Assembly (NCBI GenBank): GCA_938023775.1
Contig: CALJDB010000157.1
Span: 1 to 18,509, forward strand
Direction of reading: 5' to 3'
Length of the DNA stretch: 18,509 bases
From: an uncultured Clostridia bacterium
Lineage (GTDB): Bacteria; Bacillota; Clostridia; Oscillospirales; Oscillospiraceae
Each line of letters starts with the position of its first letter. The stretch's first letter is position 1. Positions 1-6,963 of this stretch are shown here, piece after piece. The translations under genes were made by a program, and so were the position numbers. The notes under the pieces were generated by a model. The model was given only the letters and a program-made list of their open reading frames with translations, was not told the DNA's origin and did no database searches.

Positions 1-245
1 ATAGTCTGGTAATAGTCAGCGTCGGTAATTTGCAGGCTCAGCTCAGCGTCCGTGATGGTGTCGATATGGTTGTCCTCCAACTCGGAGCCAAGCAGCGTCA
101 GGGTGTCTACCGCGTGGGAGTGGGGCGCAAGGTCGGAGTAGAGCAGGTCAGCCATCATGTAGCCGTTGACCATGCAGTAGTTGGCTTGTACCACAATGTT
201 TTGGGCACTGTCGTTTTCCACCAGCAGGTTCAGCTCCGGGCGCAG
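1..245 (-). CDS. Fragment of an unrecognised, probably secreted, protein (both ends missing)
   Basis: The complement of this stretch reads as an open, protein-like frame with no stop, running off the window at position 1. It contains phrases such as LLVENDSAQNIVVQANY and VNGYMMADLLYSD, then a segment LGSELEDNHIDTI followed by LSLQITDADYY. This pattern (a VENDS.xNI.VQ strand, a VNGYM strand, then acidic loops) resembles beta-rich extracytoplasmic domains of Firmicute lipoproteins and hypothetical secreted proteins, but I cannot name a family. Base composition is about 56% GC by hand count over the first 240 bases, clearly lower than the sequence that follows. Reading further into the molybdoenzyme coding region, the minus frame turns into arginine/leucine-rich shadow sequence, so the real coding signal stops near 245. 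The N-terminus and start codon are therefore absent at a junction. Confidence 0.5.
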   Translation of the reverse strand, partial: MRPELNLLVENDSAQNIVVQANYCMVNGYMMADLLYSDLAPHSHAVDTLTLLGSELEDNHIDTITDAELSLQITDADYYQT

Positions 246-251
246 TCTCAG

Positions 252-1025
252 GAGCTGCGGCAGAAGCAGATGGTCATCGTCCCGCGCAAGAGCGAGGAGG
301 CGATCCGCGCCGTCCCGCCGGGGCTGCGCGTGTTCCACGACGACCCGAACGCCTATCGGCTGACGACGCCGACGGGCCTGCTCGAATACAGCTCCACGAA
401 TATGGAGAAATACCTGCCCGACGACCCGGAGCGCCCGCCTGTGGCGCACTGGATCGAAAAGGGCGTGTCCCACGACGAGCGGCTCGGCGGCGAGCGCGCG
501 GCGCGCTATCCGCTGCTCATCGTCTCCAACCACGGCCGCTGGCGCATGCACGCCCAGTGCGACGACATGATCTGGAGCCGCGAGGTGGAGACCATGAAGG
601 TCCGCGGCTGGGACGGCTACGCCTACGAGCCCTGCTGGCTGAATCCCCGCGAGGCTGCAAAGCGCGGGATCGAAACGGGCGACATCGTGAAGGTCTATAA
701 CGACCGCGGCGTCGTGCTCTGCGGCGCTTACGTCACGGAGCGCATCGCCGACCGCGCCTGCTATGTGGACCACGGCGCGCGCATCGACCCGATCATCCCC
801 GGCTGGCTGGACCGCGGCGGCGCGATCAACACGATCAGCCCGCTCGCAAACACCTCCGCGAACGCCACCGGTATGGCGACGAGCGGCTACCTCGTCGAGG
901 TGGAAAAGGTGACGCGGGAGGAAATGGACGGCTGGCGGCGGGACTATCCGGAGGCGTTCGCCCGCAAAAGCGACATAGCCTGCGGCGTGTGCCTCGAGGG
1001 CTGGCTCGCGGAAGGAGAGAATTGA
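252..1025 (+). CDS. C-terminal part of a molybdopterin oxidoreductase alpha subunit (transhydroxylase/catechol-dehydroxylase-like), 5'-truncated
   Basis: About 257 codons of the C-terminal third of a DMSO-reductase-family catalytic subunit, ending in TGA at 1023-1025. Visible family features are the TPTGLLEY substrate-domain motif, a YPLLIVSNHGRWRMHAQCDD block, then the molybdopterin-dinucleotide-binding domain with NPREAAKRGIETGDIVKVYN, DRGVVLCGAYVTER and GYLVEVEKV near the end. The same blocks occur, diverged, at the C-terminus of the second molybdoenzyme in this window (2806-5826), so the two are paralogues. The N-terminal ~700 residues, with the active site, are missing. The frame stays open leftwards to an ATG at 30, but that part is antisense to another gene and is not a credible N-terminus. 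The exact left limit (240-260) is uncertain. The iron-sulfur partner follows 3 bases downstream. The substrate cannot be deduced from this fragment. Confidence 0.85.
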   Translation, partial: ELRQKQMVIVPRKSEEAIRAVPPGLRVFHDDPNAYRLTTPTGLLEYSSTNMEKYLPDDPERPPVAHWIEKGVSHDERLGGERAARYPLLIVSNHGRWRMHAQCDDMIWSREVETMKVRGWDGYAYEPCWLNPREAAKRGIETGDIVKVYNDRGVVLCGAYVTERIADRACYVDHGARIDPIIPGWLDRGGAINTISPLANTSANATGMATSGYLVEVEKVTREEMDGWRRDYPEAFARKSDIACGVCLEGWLAEGEN

Positions 1026-1028
1026 GAG

Positions 1029-1844
1029 ATGGCAAAAGCGTTTTTGATCGACCTGTCCCTCTGCAACGGCTGCTATAACTGCCAGCTCGCGTGCAAGGAC
1101 GAGCATGTGGGCAACGACTGGAGCCCCATCGCAAAGCCCCAGCCGGAGATCGGTCAGTTCTGGCTCCACGTGGACCAGAAGACCTGCGGCACGCTGCCGC
1201 GTCTGCGCGTGAACTACACGCCGCGGCTCTGCAACCACTGCGAAAACGCCGCCTGCATCGAAGCGTGCTATTTCGACGCCATTTACCGGCGCGATGACGG
1301 GCTCGTGATCATCGACCCGGAAAAGTGCCGCGGCTGCGGCGTCTGCGCGGGGAAGTGCCCTTACGGTGCGATTTATTTTAACGACGCGCTGCGCGCCGCC
1401 CAGAAATGCACCGGCTGCGCCCACCTGCTCGACGCGGGGGCAAAGCTGCCCCGCTGCGCGGAGGCATGCCCCACCGGGGCGCTGCGCTTTGGCGAGGAGA
1501 GCGAGCTTGCGGACGATATTTTGGGCGCGGAGACCGACCGCCCGGAGACCGGCTGCCGCCCGCGGGTGTTTTACCGCAACCGTCCCGGTCAGTTCATCGC
1601 GGGGCTCTGCTACGACCCGACCGAAAAGGAGGTCGTCATCGGCGCGCACTGCCGCCTTGTGAGCGGCGGCAAGGTATGGAAAACGGAGACGGACGCTTAC
1701 GGCGACTTCTGGTTCCGCGACCTGCCCGTCGGGCGCTTCCAGCTCTATATCGAAGCGCCGGGCTATCAGCGGAAAATATTTGACGACCTCCGCACCGTGG
1801 AGTGTCTGAACCTCGGCGACATCCCGCTGGAGCGGGAGGCATGA
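1029..1844 (+). CDS. Molybdoenzyme iron-sulfur subunit with four [4Fe-4S] motifs and a C-terminal Cna-B/transthyretin-like domain
   Basis: 271-residue electron-transfer beta subunit, partner of the truncated alpha subunit that ends 3 bases upstream. Sixteen cluster cysteines are visible: 12, 15, 18, 22; 68, 71, 76, 80; 100, 103, 106, 110; and 127, 130, 143, 147. This is the complete four-cluster set typical of DMSO-reductase-type beta subunits. Residues ~190-271 form a beta-rich regulatory-like domain (strands around DAYGDFWFRDLPVGRFQLYI and GYQRKIF). That extension is characteristic of the beta subunit of Pelobacter pyrogallol-phloroglucinol transhydroxylase and relatives. No signal peptide or Tat motif is present, so the complex is probably cytoplasmic. 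The start is fixed by GGAAGGAGAG at 1010-1019. The stop overlaps the next start (ATGA at 1841). It is a paralogue of the 5808-6662 product but keeps the cluster that one lacks. Confidence 0.9.
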   Translation: MAKAFLIDLSLCNGCYNCQLACKDEHVGNDWSPIAKPQPEIGQFWLHVDQKTCGTLPRLRVNYTPRLCNHCENAACIEACYFDAIYRRDDGLVIIDPEKCRGCGVCAGKCPYGAIYFNDALRAAQKCTGCAHLLDAGAKLPRCAEACPTGALRFGEESELADDILGAETDRPETGCRPRVFYRNRPGQFIAGLCYDPTEKEVVIGAHCRLVSGGKVWKTETDAYGDFWFRDLPVGRFQLYIEAPGYQRKIFDDLRTVECLNLGDIPLEREA

Positions 1845-2755
1845 AGCGCGCTTATCTCCGCGCCGCCGTGGAGCTTGCCGCGCCGCACACTTGGCCCGCG
1901 GCGGTGACGCCCGTGCTGCTCGGAACGCTCTGGGCGGCCCTCACGGGCGCGGCGCTGCGGCCTTATGTCGCGCTCGCCGTGCTCGCCGCGGCGGTGCTGC
2001 TCCAGTCGGCGGTCAACACCATGAACGACTACGCCGACTTCGTCTCCGGGCTCGACACGGCGCAAAGCTGCGTCGACAGCTCGGACGCGGCGCTCGTTTA
2101 CCGCGGCGTTCCGCCGCGCTTCGCCCTCGCGCTGGGACTTGCCTTTCTGCTGGCGGCGGCGTGCATCGGCGCGCTGCTCGTCCGGCAGTGCGGCGCGGGG
2201 CTGCTCGTTTTCGCGGGCGCGGGACTCGCCGCGATTTTGCTCTATGTGCTGCCCGGCGTCTCGCTCGCGGCGCTGCCGCTGGGAGAGGCGCTTTCGGGGA
2301 CCGCGATGGGCTGCGTGCTCACCCTCGCCGCGGCAGCGGCGCAGGGCGCCGCGCTCGATCCCACCGCGCTGCTCTGGTGCGCGCCGGCGGTGCTGACCGT
2401 GGGGAGCATCATGCTCACGAACAACGGATGCGACATCGAAAAGGACCGGGACGCGGGGCGGAAAACGCTCCCTGTGCTCCTCGGACGGAAAAAAACCATG
2501 CAGTTACTGCGTATCACCGAGCTGTCAGCAGCCGCGCTCGCCGCGGCGAATGCGGCGATTTTTTGCACCTTTTGGCAGGGCTTTGCCGTCGCTTTGGCGG
2601 CTGGAACGGCGCTCAGCGCCCCGATCCGGACCCTGCTCGCCGCGGGACCGGAGCCGGAAGCGCGAAGCGCGCGGATGCTCGGCGCGGTGAAGGCGCACAG
2701 CTGGATCACCGGCTGCCAAGCCGCAGCCGCGGCGCTGGCGCTTATGATGAAGTAA
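1841..2755 (+). CDS. UbiA-superfamily prenyltransferase, MenA-like
   Basis: 304-residue polytopic membrane protein of the UbiA superfamily, which transfers a polyprenyl chain from its diphosphate to an aromatic acceptor. Both Mg-diphosphate motifs are present: NDYADFVSGLD (Asn62, Asp63, Asp66, Asp72) and NNGCDIEKDRDAGRKTLPV (Asp198, Asp202, Asp204). The second resembles 1,4-dihydroxy-2-naphthoate prenyltransferases (MenA/DmkA) more than 4-hydroxybenzoate UbiA enzymes, so a naphthoquinone-type acceptor is likely but unproven. About eight or nine hydrophobic helices are visible, including 20-35, 42-58, 94-114 and 120-140. The ATG at 1841 overlaps the upstream stop in an ATGA arrangement, implying translational coupling. 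An upstream in-frame ATG at 1802 would lie well inside the beta-subunit gene and is less likely. Its donor-making partner is probably the polyprenyl synthase at 6960-7940. Placement between two molybdoenzyme pairs suggests that the product matters to them. Confidence 0.88.
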   Translation: MKRAYLRAAVELAAPHTWPAAVTPVLLGTLWAALTGAALRPYVALAVLAAAVLLQSAVNTMNDYADFVSGLDTAQSCVDSSDAALVYRGVPPRFALALGLAFLLAAACIGALLVRQCGAGLLVFAGAGLAAILLYVLPGVSLAALPLGEALSGTAMGCVLTLAAAAAQGAALDPTALLWCAPAVLTVGSIMLTNNGCDIEKDRDAGRKTLPVLLGRKKTMQLLRITELSAAALAAANAAIFCTFWQGFAVALAAGTALSAPIRTLLAAGPEPEARSARMLGAVKAHSWITGCQAAAAALALMMK

Positions 2756-2790
2756 GCACTTTCCTTTTGGAAGAAGGAACAAACATAAAA

Positions 2791-2796
2791 AGGGGG
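2791..2796 (+). promoter_or_regulatory. Ribosome binding site fixing the start of the SCP2-transhydroxylase gene
   Basis: AGGGGG lies 9 bases before the ATG at 2806. The reading frame is open for a further 915 bases upstream, but that part overlaps the prenyltransferase gene in another frame. This site, together with the recognisable SCP2 domain starting directly after it, identifies 2806 as the true start. Confidence 0.75.
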
Positions 2797-2805
2797 CAAT
2801 CTGAT

Positions 2806-5800
2806 ATGCCGATCGCAAAACCGCTGCGGGAGGTGTTCGACAAGGCGTTTTTCGTCGGGACGATGTTCGCCATCGACCCGCTGATCAACACGCTTGCCGC
2901 CGCGGCGCCCGGCTTTGCAAAGGAGCTGGAGGGCGTAGACACCACCGTGCAGCTGAAGCTGCGCGACGATACCCGCGGCCGCTTTCTCACGATCCGGAAC
3001 GGCCGCGTGAGCGGCAGAAACGGCGTCCATCCGGGCGCGGAGGTGGAGATGATCTTCGAGGACCTCGCCGTGGCGCGCCGCGTCATGATGGGCGAGATGC
3101 TCGGAAAAACCAAGGACTTCGTCGACGCGGCGAAAAACACCGCGCTCATCTTAAACGGTCCGGACGAGAAGGCGATGTGGTTCTCCTCACTGCTGCTGAA
3201 GATCTTCTCCTTCGACATTCTCTATCTCGGCAATTACGGCACGGAGATGCCGAACGGCGAGAAGCGCTACGTCACCGGCACGAACGGCGGACCCGTGTTC
3301 GTCTACGTCAAGGACGGAAAGATCGTCCGCACGACGCCGATCGAGCTCTCCGCCGAGGACGCTGAGGGCTGGACGATCGAGGCGCACGGGAAAAAGTTTA
3401 CGCCGCCGCGCCGCATGACCGTCGCGCCTTACGGCATCGCGTGGAAGTCGCTCGTCTATTCCGAGGACCGCCTGCTCTATCCTATGAAGCGCGTCGACTG
3501 GGACCCGGACGGCGAGCGCCATCCGGAAAACCGCGGCAAGAGCGGCTATGAGCGCATCTCGTGGGACGAGGCGGCGGAGATCGTCGCGAAGGAGATCGTC
3601 CGCGTGCGCCAGACTTACGGTCCCGGCGCGGTGCTCTGGTCGCGCAGCTCCCACCATAACTGGGGCTCCGTCGGCTACTTTACCAGCGCGGCGAGCCGCT
3701 TTTTCAACTGCATCGGCGCGTCGAGCACGCTCATGAATCCCGACAGCTGGGAGGGCTGGGCATGGGGCGGCGTCCACCACTTCGGCAACTCCGCCCGCCG
3801 CGGCGGTATGGAGCCTTACAACACCGTCGAGGACTGCCTGAAGAACGCGGAGATGATCGTGTTCTGGTCCTCCGACCCGGAGACGACCGCCGGCGTTTAC
3901 GGCGCGCAGGAGGGAACGGTCCGGCGCGAGTGGTTCAAGCGCCTCGGCATCCCCGTCGTCCACATCGACCCCTACTGCAACTCCACCGCCGCCTTCATGG
4001 GCGGGCGCTGGATCGCCCCGCGGCCCGCGACGGACGCGGCGATGGCGCTCGCCATCGCGAACGTCTGGCTCAAGGCGGGGACCTATGACAAAAAATTCGT
4101 CGCCGACCGCACGCTCGGTCTGGAGACGTGGAGCCGGTATATCCTCGGCGAGACGGACGGCGTTGACAAAACACCGGAGTGGCAGGAGCCCATCACGGGC
4201 GTCGCCGCGCGGACGGTCCGCGCGCTCGCGGAGGAGTGGGCAAAGCGGAAAACTTACCTCTCCTGCGGCGGCATCCCCGGCTTCGGCGGCGCCTGCCGCA
4301 CCGCTTACGGCACGGAGTGGGCGCGCGCCATGGCGTGCCTGAACGCCTTGCAGGGCTTCGGCAAGCCGGGCGTCAACTTCGGCGGTCTGCAATACGGAAC
4401 GCCGCTCGACACGCGCTCTTACTTTCCCGGCTACGCCTCCGGCGGCTTCTCCGGCGACTATCTCGGCTCCGGCGCGGGCGTTACGCTCTATAACCGCATG
4501 CCCCAGTCGCCCTCCGTTAACTCCGAATACCAGAAGGTGCCGCGCCTGCGGCTCCCGGAGGCGATCATCACGGGACACGCCGAGGCTTACGCTTATGACA
4601 ACTACTGCGTCCACGGCCAGTTCCGCAAGGTGACTTACCCCGCGCCGGGGCATGAGCCGGTGCGCATGTATTACCGCTACGGCGGCTCCTATCTCGGCAC
4701 CCAGCCGGAGAGCAACCGCTTTGTCGACATGTACCAGAGCGCGAATCTGGAGTGCGTCGTGAGTCAGGGCGTCTGGATGGAGGGCGAAACGCGCTTTGCC
4801 GACCTCATCCTGCCCGCCTGCACTAACTTTGAGCGCTGGGACATCGGCGAGGCGGGGCACTGCGGCGGCTATATCGACAAGTCGTTTTTGCAGAACAACT
4901 TCCGCATCGTCCACATGCAGCATAAGTGCATCGAGCCGCTGGGGGAGAGCAAGTCCGATTTCGACATCTTCCAGATGATTGCGAACAAGCTCGGACTCTG
5001 GCAGGTTTACAGCGAGGGCAACAACGAGTTCGACTGGGTCCGCCGCCTCTTTGAGTGCAGCGATCTGCCGAAGTCGGTCGGCTGGCGCAGCTTTATGAAA
5101 AAGGGCTATTACGTCGTGCCGCCGCTGCCGGAAAACCGGCGCGACCCCGTGGCGTATAACTGGTTTTATGAGTCGCGCAAGCGCGATGTTCCGGAGCTTT
5201 CGCCGCTGCCGTCGGAGTATTACGGGCGCTACGCCGAGGGACTCCAGACGCCGTCGGGCAAATTTGAGTTCGAGGCGCAGACGCTCAAGCGCTTCGACCC
5301 GAACGACCCGGACCGCCTGCCCATCTGCACCTATCACGAATCGTGGGAGGGCGCGCAGAGCCCGCTGCACGAAAAATATCCGCTCCAGATGATCTCGCCC
5401 CATTCCAAGTACAGCTTCCACACGATGGGCGACAGCAAGAATTCCGCCATCAACGACATCGCGGAGCACCGCATTTTGATCGACGGCTACCGCTACTGGG
5501 TCATCCGTATGAACCCGGCGGACGCGGCGGCTCGCGGTCTGCGCCGCGGGGAGCTCGTCGAGGTCTTCAACGACCGCGGCAGCGTTCTCTGCGGGCTGGA
5601 CACCACGGAGCGCCTGCCCCGCGGCGTTGTCCACAGCTTTGAATCCTGCGCGGACTTCCGCTGCCTCGCCGAGCCGGGGCGCAGCGCGGAGGTCAACGGC
5701 TGCGTCAACACGCTGACGAGCTCGCGCAACATCGTCGCGAAGGCGCACGGACTGTCCGTCAACTCCTGTCTGGTGGACGTCCGCAAATGGGAAGGAGGAG

Positions 5801-5826
5801 AAAACCCGTGGAAAAAGTGCATCTGA
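2806..5826 (+). CDS. SCP2-domain/pyrogallol-phloroglucinol transhydroxylase-type molybdopterin oxidoreductase fusion (alpha subunit)
   Basis: 1006 residues. Residues ~1-135 form an SCP2/sterol-carrier-type lipid-binding domain (LKLRDDTRGRFLTIRNGRVS strands, GAEVEMIFEDLAVARRVMMG, then a hydrophobic helix). From ~158 to the end the protein matches Pelobacter pyrogallol-phloroglucinol transhydroxylase block by block: GGPVFVYVKDGKI, SSHHNWGSVGY, NPDSWEGW, FPGYASGG, ILPACTNFERWDI, HTMGDSKNS. His283, Asp313, Ser314 and Tyr543 correspond to the family's His144, Asp174, Mo-ligand Ser175 and Tyr404, all at a constant offset of 139, which is about the length of the added domain. There is no N-terminal [4Fe-4S] cysteine motif and no Tat signal, as in the cytoplasmic reference enzyme. 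Family members carry Mo or W bis-MGD and exchange hydroxyls between aromatic rings without O2. The SCP2 fusion suggests a hydrophobic, perhaps prenylated, substrate; that is inference. The beta subunit gene overlaps the 3' end by 19 bases. Confidence 0.88.
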   Translation: MPIAKPLREVFDKAFFVGTMFAIDPLINTLAAAAPGFAKELEGVDTTVQLKLRDDTRGRFLTIRNGRVSGRNGVHPGAEVEMIFEDLAVARRVMMGEMLGKTKDFVDAAKNTALILNGPDEKAMWFSSLLLKIFSFDILYLGNYGTEMPNGEKRYVTGTNGGPVFVYVKDGKIVRTTPIELSAEDAEGWTIEAHGKKFTPPRRMTVAPYGIAWKSLVYSEDRLLYPMKRVDWDPDGERHPENRGKSGYERISWDEAAEIVAKEIVRVRQTYGPGAVLWSRSSHHNWGSVGYFTSAASRFFNCIGASSTLMNPDSWEGWAWGGVHHFGNSARRGGMEPYNTVEDCLKNAEMIVFWSSDPETTAGVYGAQEGTVRREWFKRLGIPVVHIDPYCNSTAAFMGGRWIAPRPATDAAMALAIANVWLKAGTYDKKFVADRTLGLETWSRYILGETDGVDKTPEWQEPITGVAARTVRALAEEWAKRKTYLSCGGIPGFGGACRTAYGTEWARAMACLNALQGFGKPGVNFGGLQYGTPLDTRSYFPGYASGGFSGDYLGSGAGVTLYNRMPQSPSVNSEYQKVPRLRLPEAIITGHAEAYAYDNYCVHGQFRKVTYPAPGHEPVRMYYRYGGSYLGTQPESNRFVDMYQSANLECVVSQGVWMEGETRFADLILPACTNFERWDIGEAGHCGGYIDKSFLQNNFRIVHMQHKCIEPLGESKSDFDIFQMIANKLGLWQVYSEGNNEFDWVRRLFECSDLPKSVGWRSFMKKGYYVVPPLPENRRDPVAYNWFYESRKRDVPELSPLPSEYYGRYAEGLQTPSGKFEFEAQTLKRFDPNDPDRLPICTYHESWEGAQSPLHEKYPLQMISPHSKYSFHTMGDSKNSAINDIAEHRILIDGYRYWVIRMNPADAAARGLRRGELVEVFNDRGSVLCGLDTTERLPRGVVHSFESCADFRCLAEPGRSAEVNGCVNTLTSSRNIVAKAHGLSVNSCLVDVRKWEGGENPWKKCI
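5794..5800 (+). promoter_or_regulatory. Ribosome binding site selecting a GTG start for the transhydroxylase beta subunit
   Basis: GGAGGAG with 7-base spacing to the GTG at 5808. An in-frame ATG at 5787 lies upstream of this site and would add an unneeded basic heptapeptide. The GTG start gives an N-terminus (EKVHLIFDPEKC) that aligns directly with the family. Confidence 0.75.
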
Positions 5827-6662
5827 TCTTTGATCCGGAAAAATGCGTCGGCTGCTATAACTGCCTCCTCGCCTGTCAGGACGAGCACTGCGGCAACGAC
5901 TGGCTGCCCTATACCCGCGCCCAGCAGCTCCACGGCGCGCCGTGGGTCCGCACCACGCGCCATGAGCGCGGCGCGGTGCCCTATACCGAGGTGGCGTTCC
6001 GGACCGAAATGTGCCGCCACTGTGAAAATGCCGCCTGCGAAAAGGCGTTTCCGGACGCCGTCCGGCGCCGCGACGACGGCGTGGTGCTGCTCGACCCGGA
6101 AAAGTCTCGCGGCAACCGTGCGCTTGTGGACGCCTGTCCTTACGGCGCCATCGTCTGGAACGAGGAGCTGGACACCGCGCAGAAATGCACGATGTGCGCC
6201 CACCTGCTCGATCAGGGCTGGAAGGAGCCCCGCTGCGTGCAGGCGTGCCCGCTCCGCGCGCTGAGCTTCGTGCGCTGCTCGGACGAGGAGTTCGCCCGGA
6301 TGACGGAGCGGCAGGGGCTGAAGCCTCTGAACACCGCGCCGGCGGCGAAGCCGCGCCTTGTCTGCCGCAACGCTTGGAAATTGGAGAGCGTGTTCGTCGC
6401 CGTCGCCGCCGCGGAGCATCTTCCGGACGGCACGGAGCGCGCCGTGGAGGGCGCGGACGCCGTGCTGACGCTGAACGGCGAGGAGATCCTGAGCGGCGTG
6501 ACGGACTTTTTCGGCGAGTGCAAGCTCGACCGTCTGCCCAAAAACGCCGGGGAGCTCCGGCTCGAAGTAAAAAAAAGCGGCTATCGCGGCGTGTCGCTCC
6601 CCGTCACGGTCGGGGACGGCTGCTGCGACGCCGGGGTGATCTATCTTGAACGAGATCTTTAA
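5808..6662 (+). CDS. Transhydroxylase-type iron-sulfur beta subunit, three [4Fe-4S] clusters plus C-terminal beta-barrel domain
   Basis: 284 residues, electron-transfer partner of the SCP2-transhydroxylase alpha subunit whose 3' end it overlaps by 19 bases. Twelve cluster cysteines are visible at 13, 16, 19, 23; 69, 72, 77; 110; 127, 130; 143, 147. This fits three [4Fe-4S] clusters. The fourth-cluster cysteines seen in the 1029-1844 paralogue are replaced (EKSRGNRALVDAC instead of EKCRGCGVCAGKC). That is the pattern I recall for the Pelobacter transhydroxylase beta subunit (EKAKG...CPYG), so it is a subtype feature and not damage. Residues ~195-284 form the Cna-B-like barrel, with a DFFGECKLDRLP strand pair. 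No signal peptide. It probably forms a cytoplasmic heterodimer. The GTG start is chosen from the ribosome binding site at 5794-5800. The stop lies inside the next gene. Confidence 0.9.
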   Translation: MEKVHLIFDPEKCVGCYNCLLACQDEHCGNDWLPYTRAQQLHGAPWVRTTRHERGAVPYTEVAFRTEMCRHCENAACEKAFPDAVRRRDDGVVLLDPEKSRGNRALVDACPYGAIVWNEELDTAQKCTMCAHLLDQGWKEPRCVQACPLRALSFVRCSDEEFARMTERQGLKPLNTAPAAKPRLVCRNAWKLESVFVAVAAAEHLPDGTERAVEGADAVLTLNGEEILSGVTDFFGECKLDRLPKNAGELRLEVKKSGYRGVSLPVTVGDGCCDAGVIYLERDL

Positions 6663-6963
6663 GCGCTGGCGCGGCGAGTTGCTGCCGTGGCCCGGCGCGG
6701 CGCTCGAAAAAGTGCGCGCGGCGGCTCCGGCGGCGCTGGGGGACGCGGCGGCGTGCTTCTGGCTTTTCCGCGCGCTCCACGGCGTCGAGAGCCCGGACGC
6801 GGCGCTGCTCGGCGACTACTGCTTCGGGCGCTTTTCCGCCCATCTCGCCGCGCTGGACTCCGTTCCTTGGAACGACGCCTTTGCCGCGTATCTCGCCGCG
6901 GACGCGCTGGAGCGGCGCGGGCTGGAGGATTATCTCGCCTTCCTGCGGGAGGGCACGGCATGA
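6646..6963 (+). CDS. Small helical protein of unknown function between transhydroxylase and polyprenyl synthase genes
   Basis: 105 residues, not recognised with certainty. It is rich in Ala, Leu and aromatics and predicted mostly helical, with conserved-looking phrases CFWLFRALHGVESPD, LGDYCFGRFSAHLA and WNDAFAAYLAADALE. The start is TTG at 6646, preceded by GGGGTGA at 6633-6639. It overlaps the beta-subunit gene by 17 bases and its stop overlaps the next ATG (ATGA at 6960), so it is translated as part of the operon. The LGDY.FGRF...L motif and tight coupling to the prenyl synthase make an accessory subunit of a two-component polyprenyl diphosphate synthase one possibility. A short TorD-like molybdoenzyme chaperone is another. 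Neither is established. No cysteine cluster motif, signal peptide or membrane helix is evident. Confidence 0.65.
   Translation: MNEIFKRWRGELLPWPGAALEKVRAAAPAALGDAAACFWLFRALHGVESPDAALLGDYCFGRFSAHLAALDSVPWNDAFAAYLAADALERRGLEDYLAFLREGTA

Noticed and set aside
30..251. N-terminal part of the plus-strand frame beginning with ATG at 30
   Set aside because: This stretch looks coding on the opposite strand and bears no resemblance to a molybdoenzyme. The frame is open by chance across a junction.
1891..2805. Upstream extension of the SCP2-transhydroxylase frame by 305 codons
   Set aside because: It overlaps the prenyltransferase gene in another frame, translates to Arg/Ala/Gly-rich low-complexity sequence, and a ribosome binding site plus the SCP2 domain mark the start at 2806.
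3187..5748. Long antisense open frame of 853 codons opposite the transhydroxylase
   Set aside because: High third-position GC in the sense gene removes stops from the antisense frame. The translation has no recognisable domain, while the sense strand matches a known enzyme along its whole length.
6099..6137. Apparent damage to a [4Fe-4S] motif in the second beta subunit
   Set aside because: The same replacement pattern is expected for transhydroxylase beta subunits, which carry three clusters, so I read it as a subtype feature.
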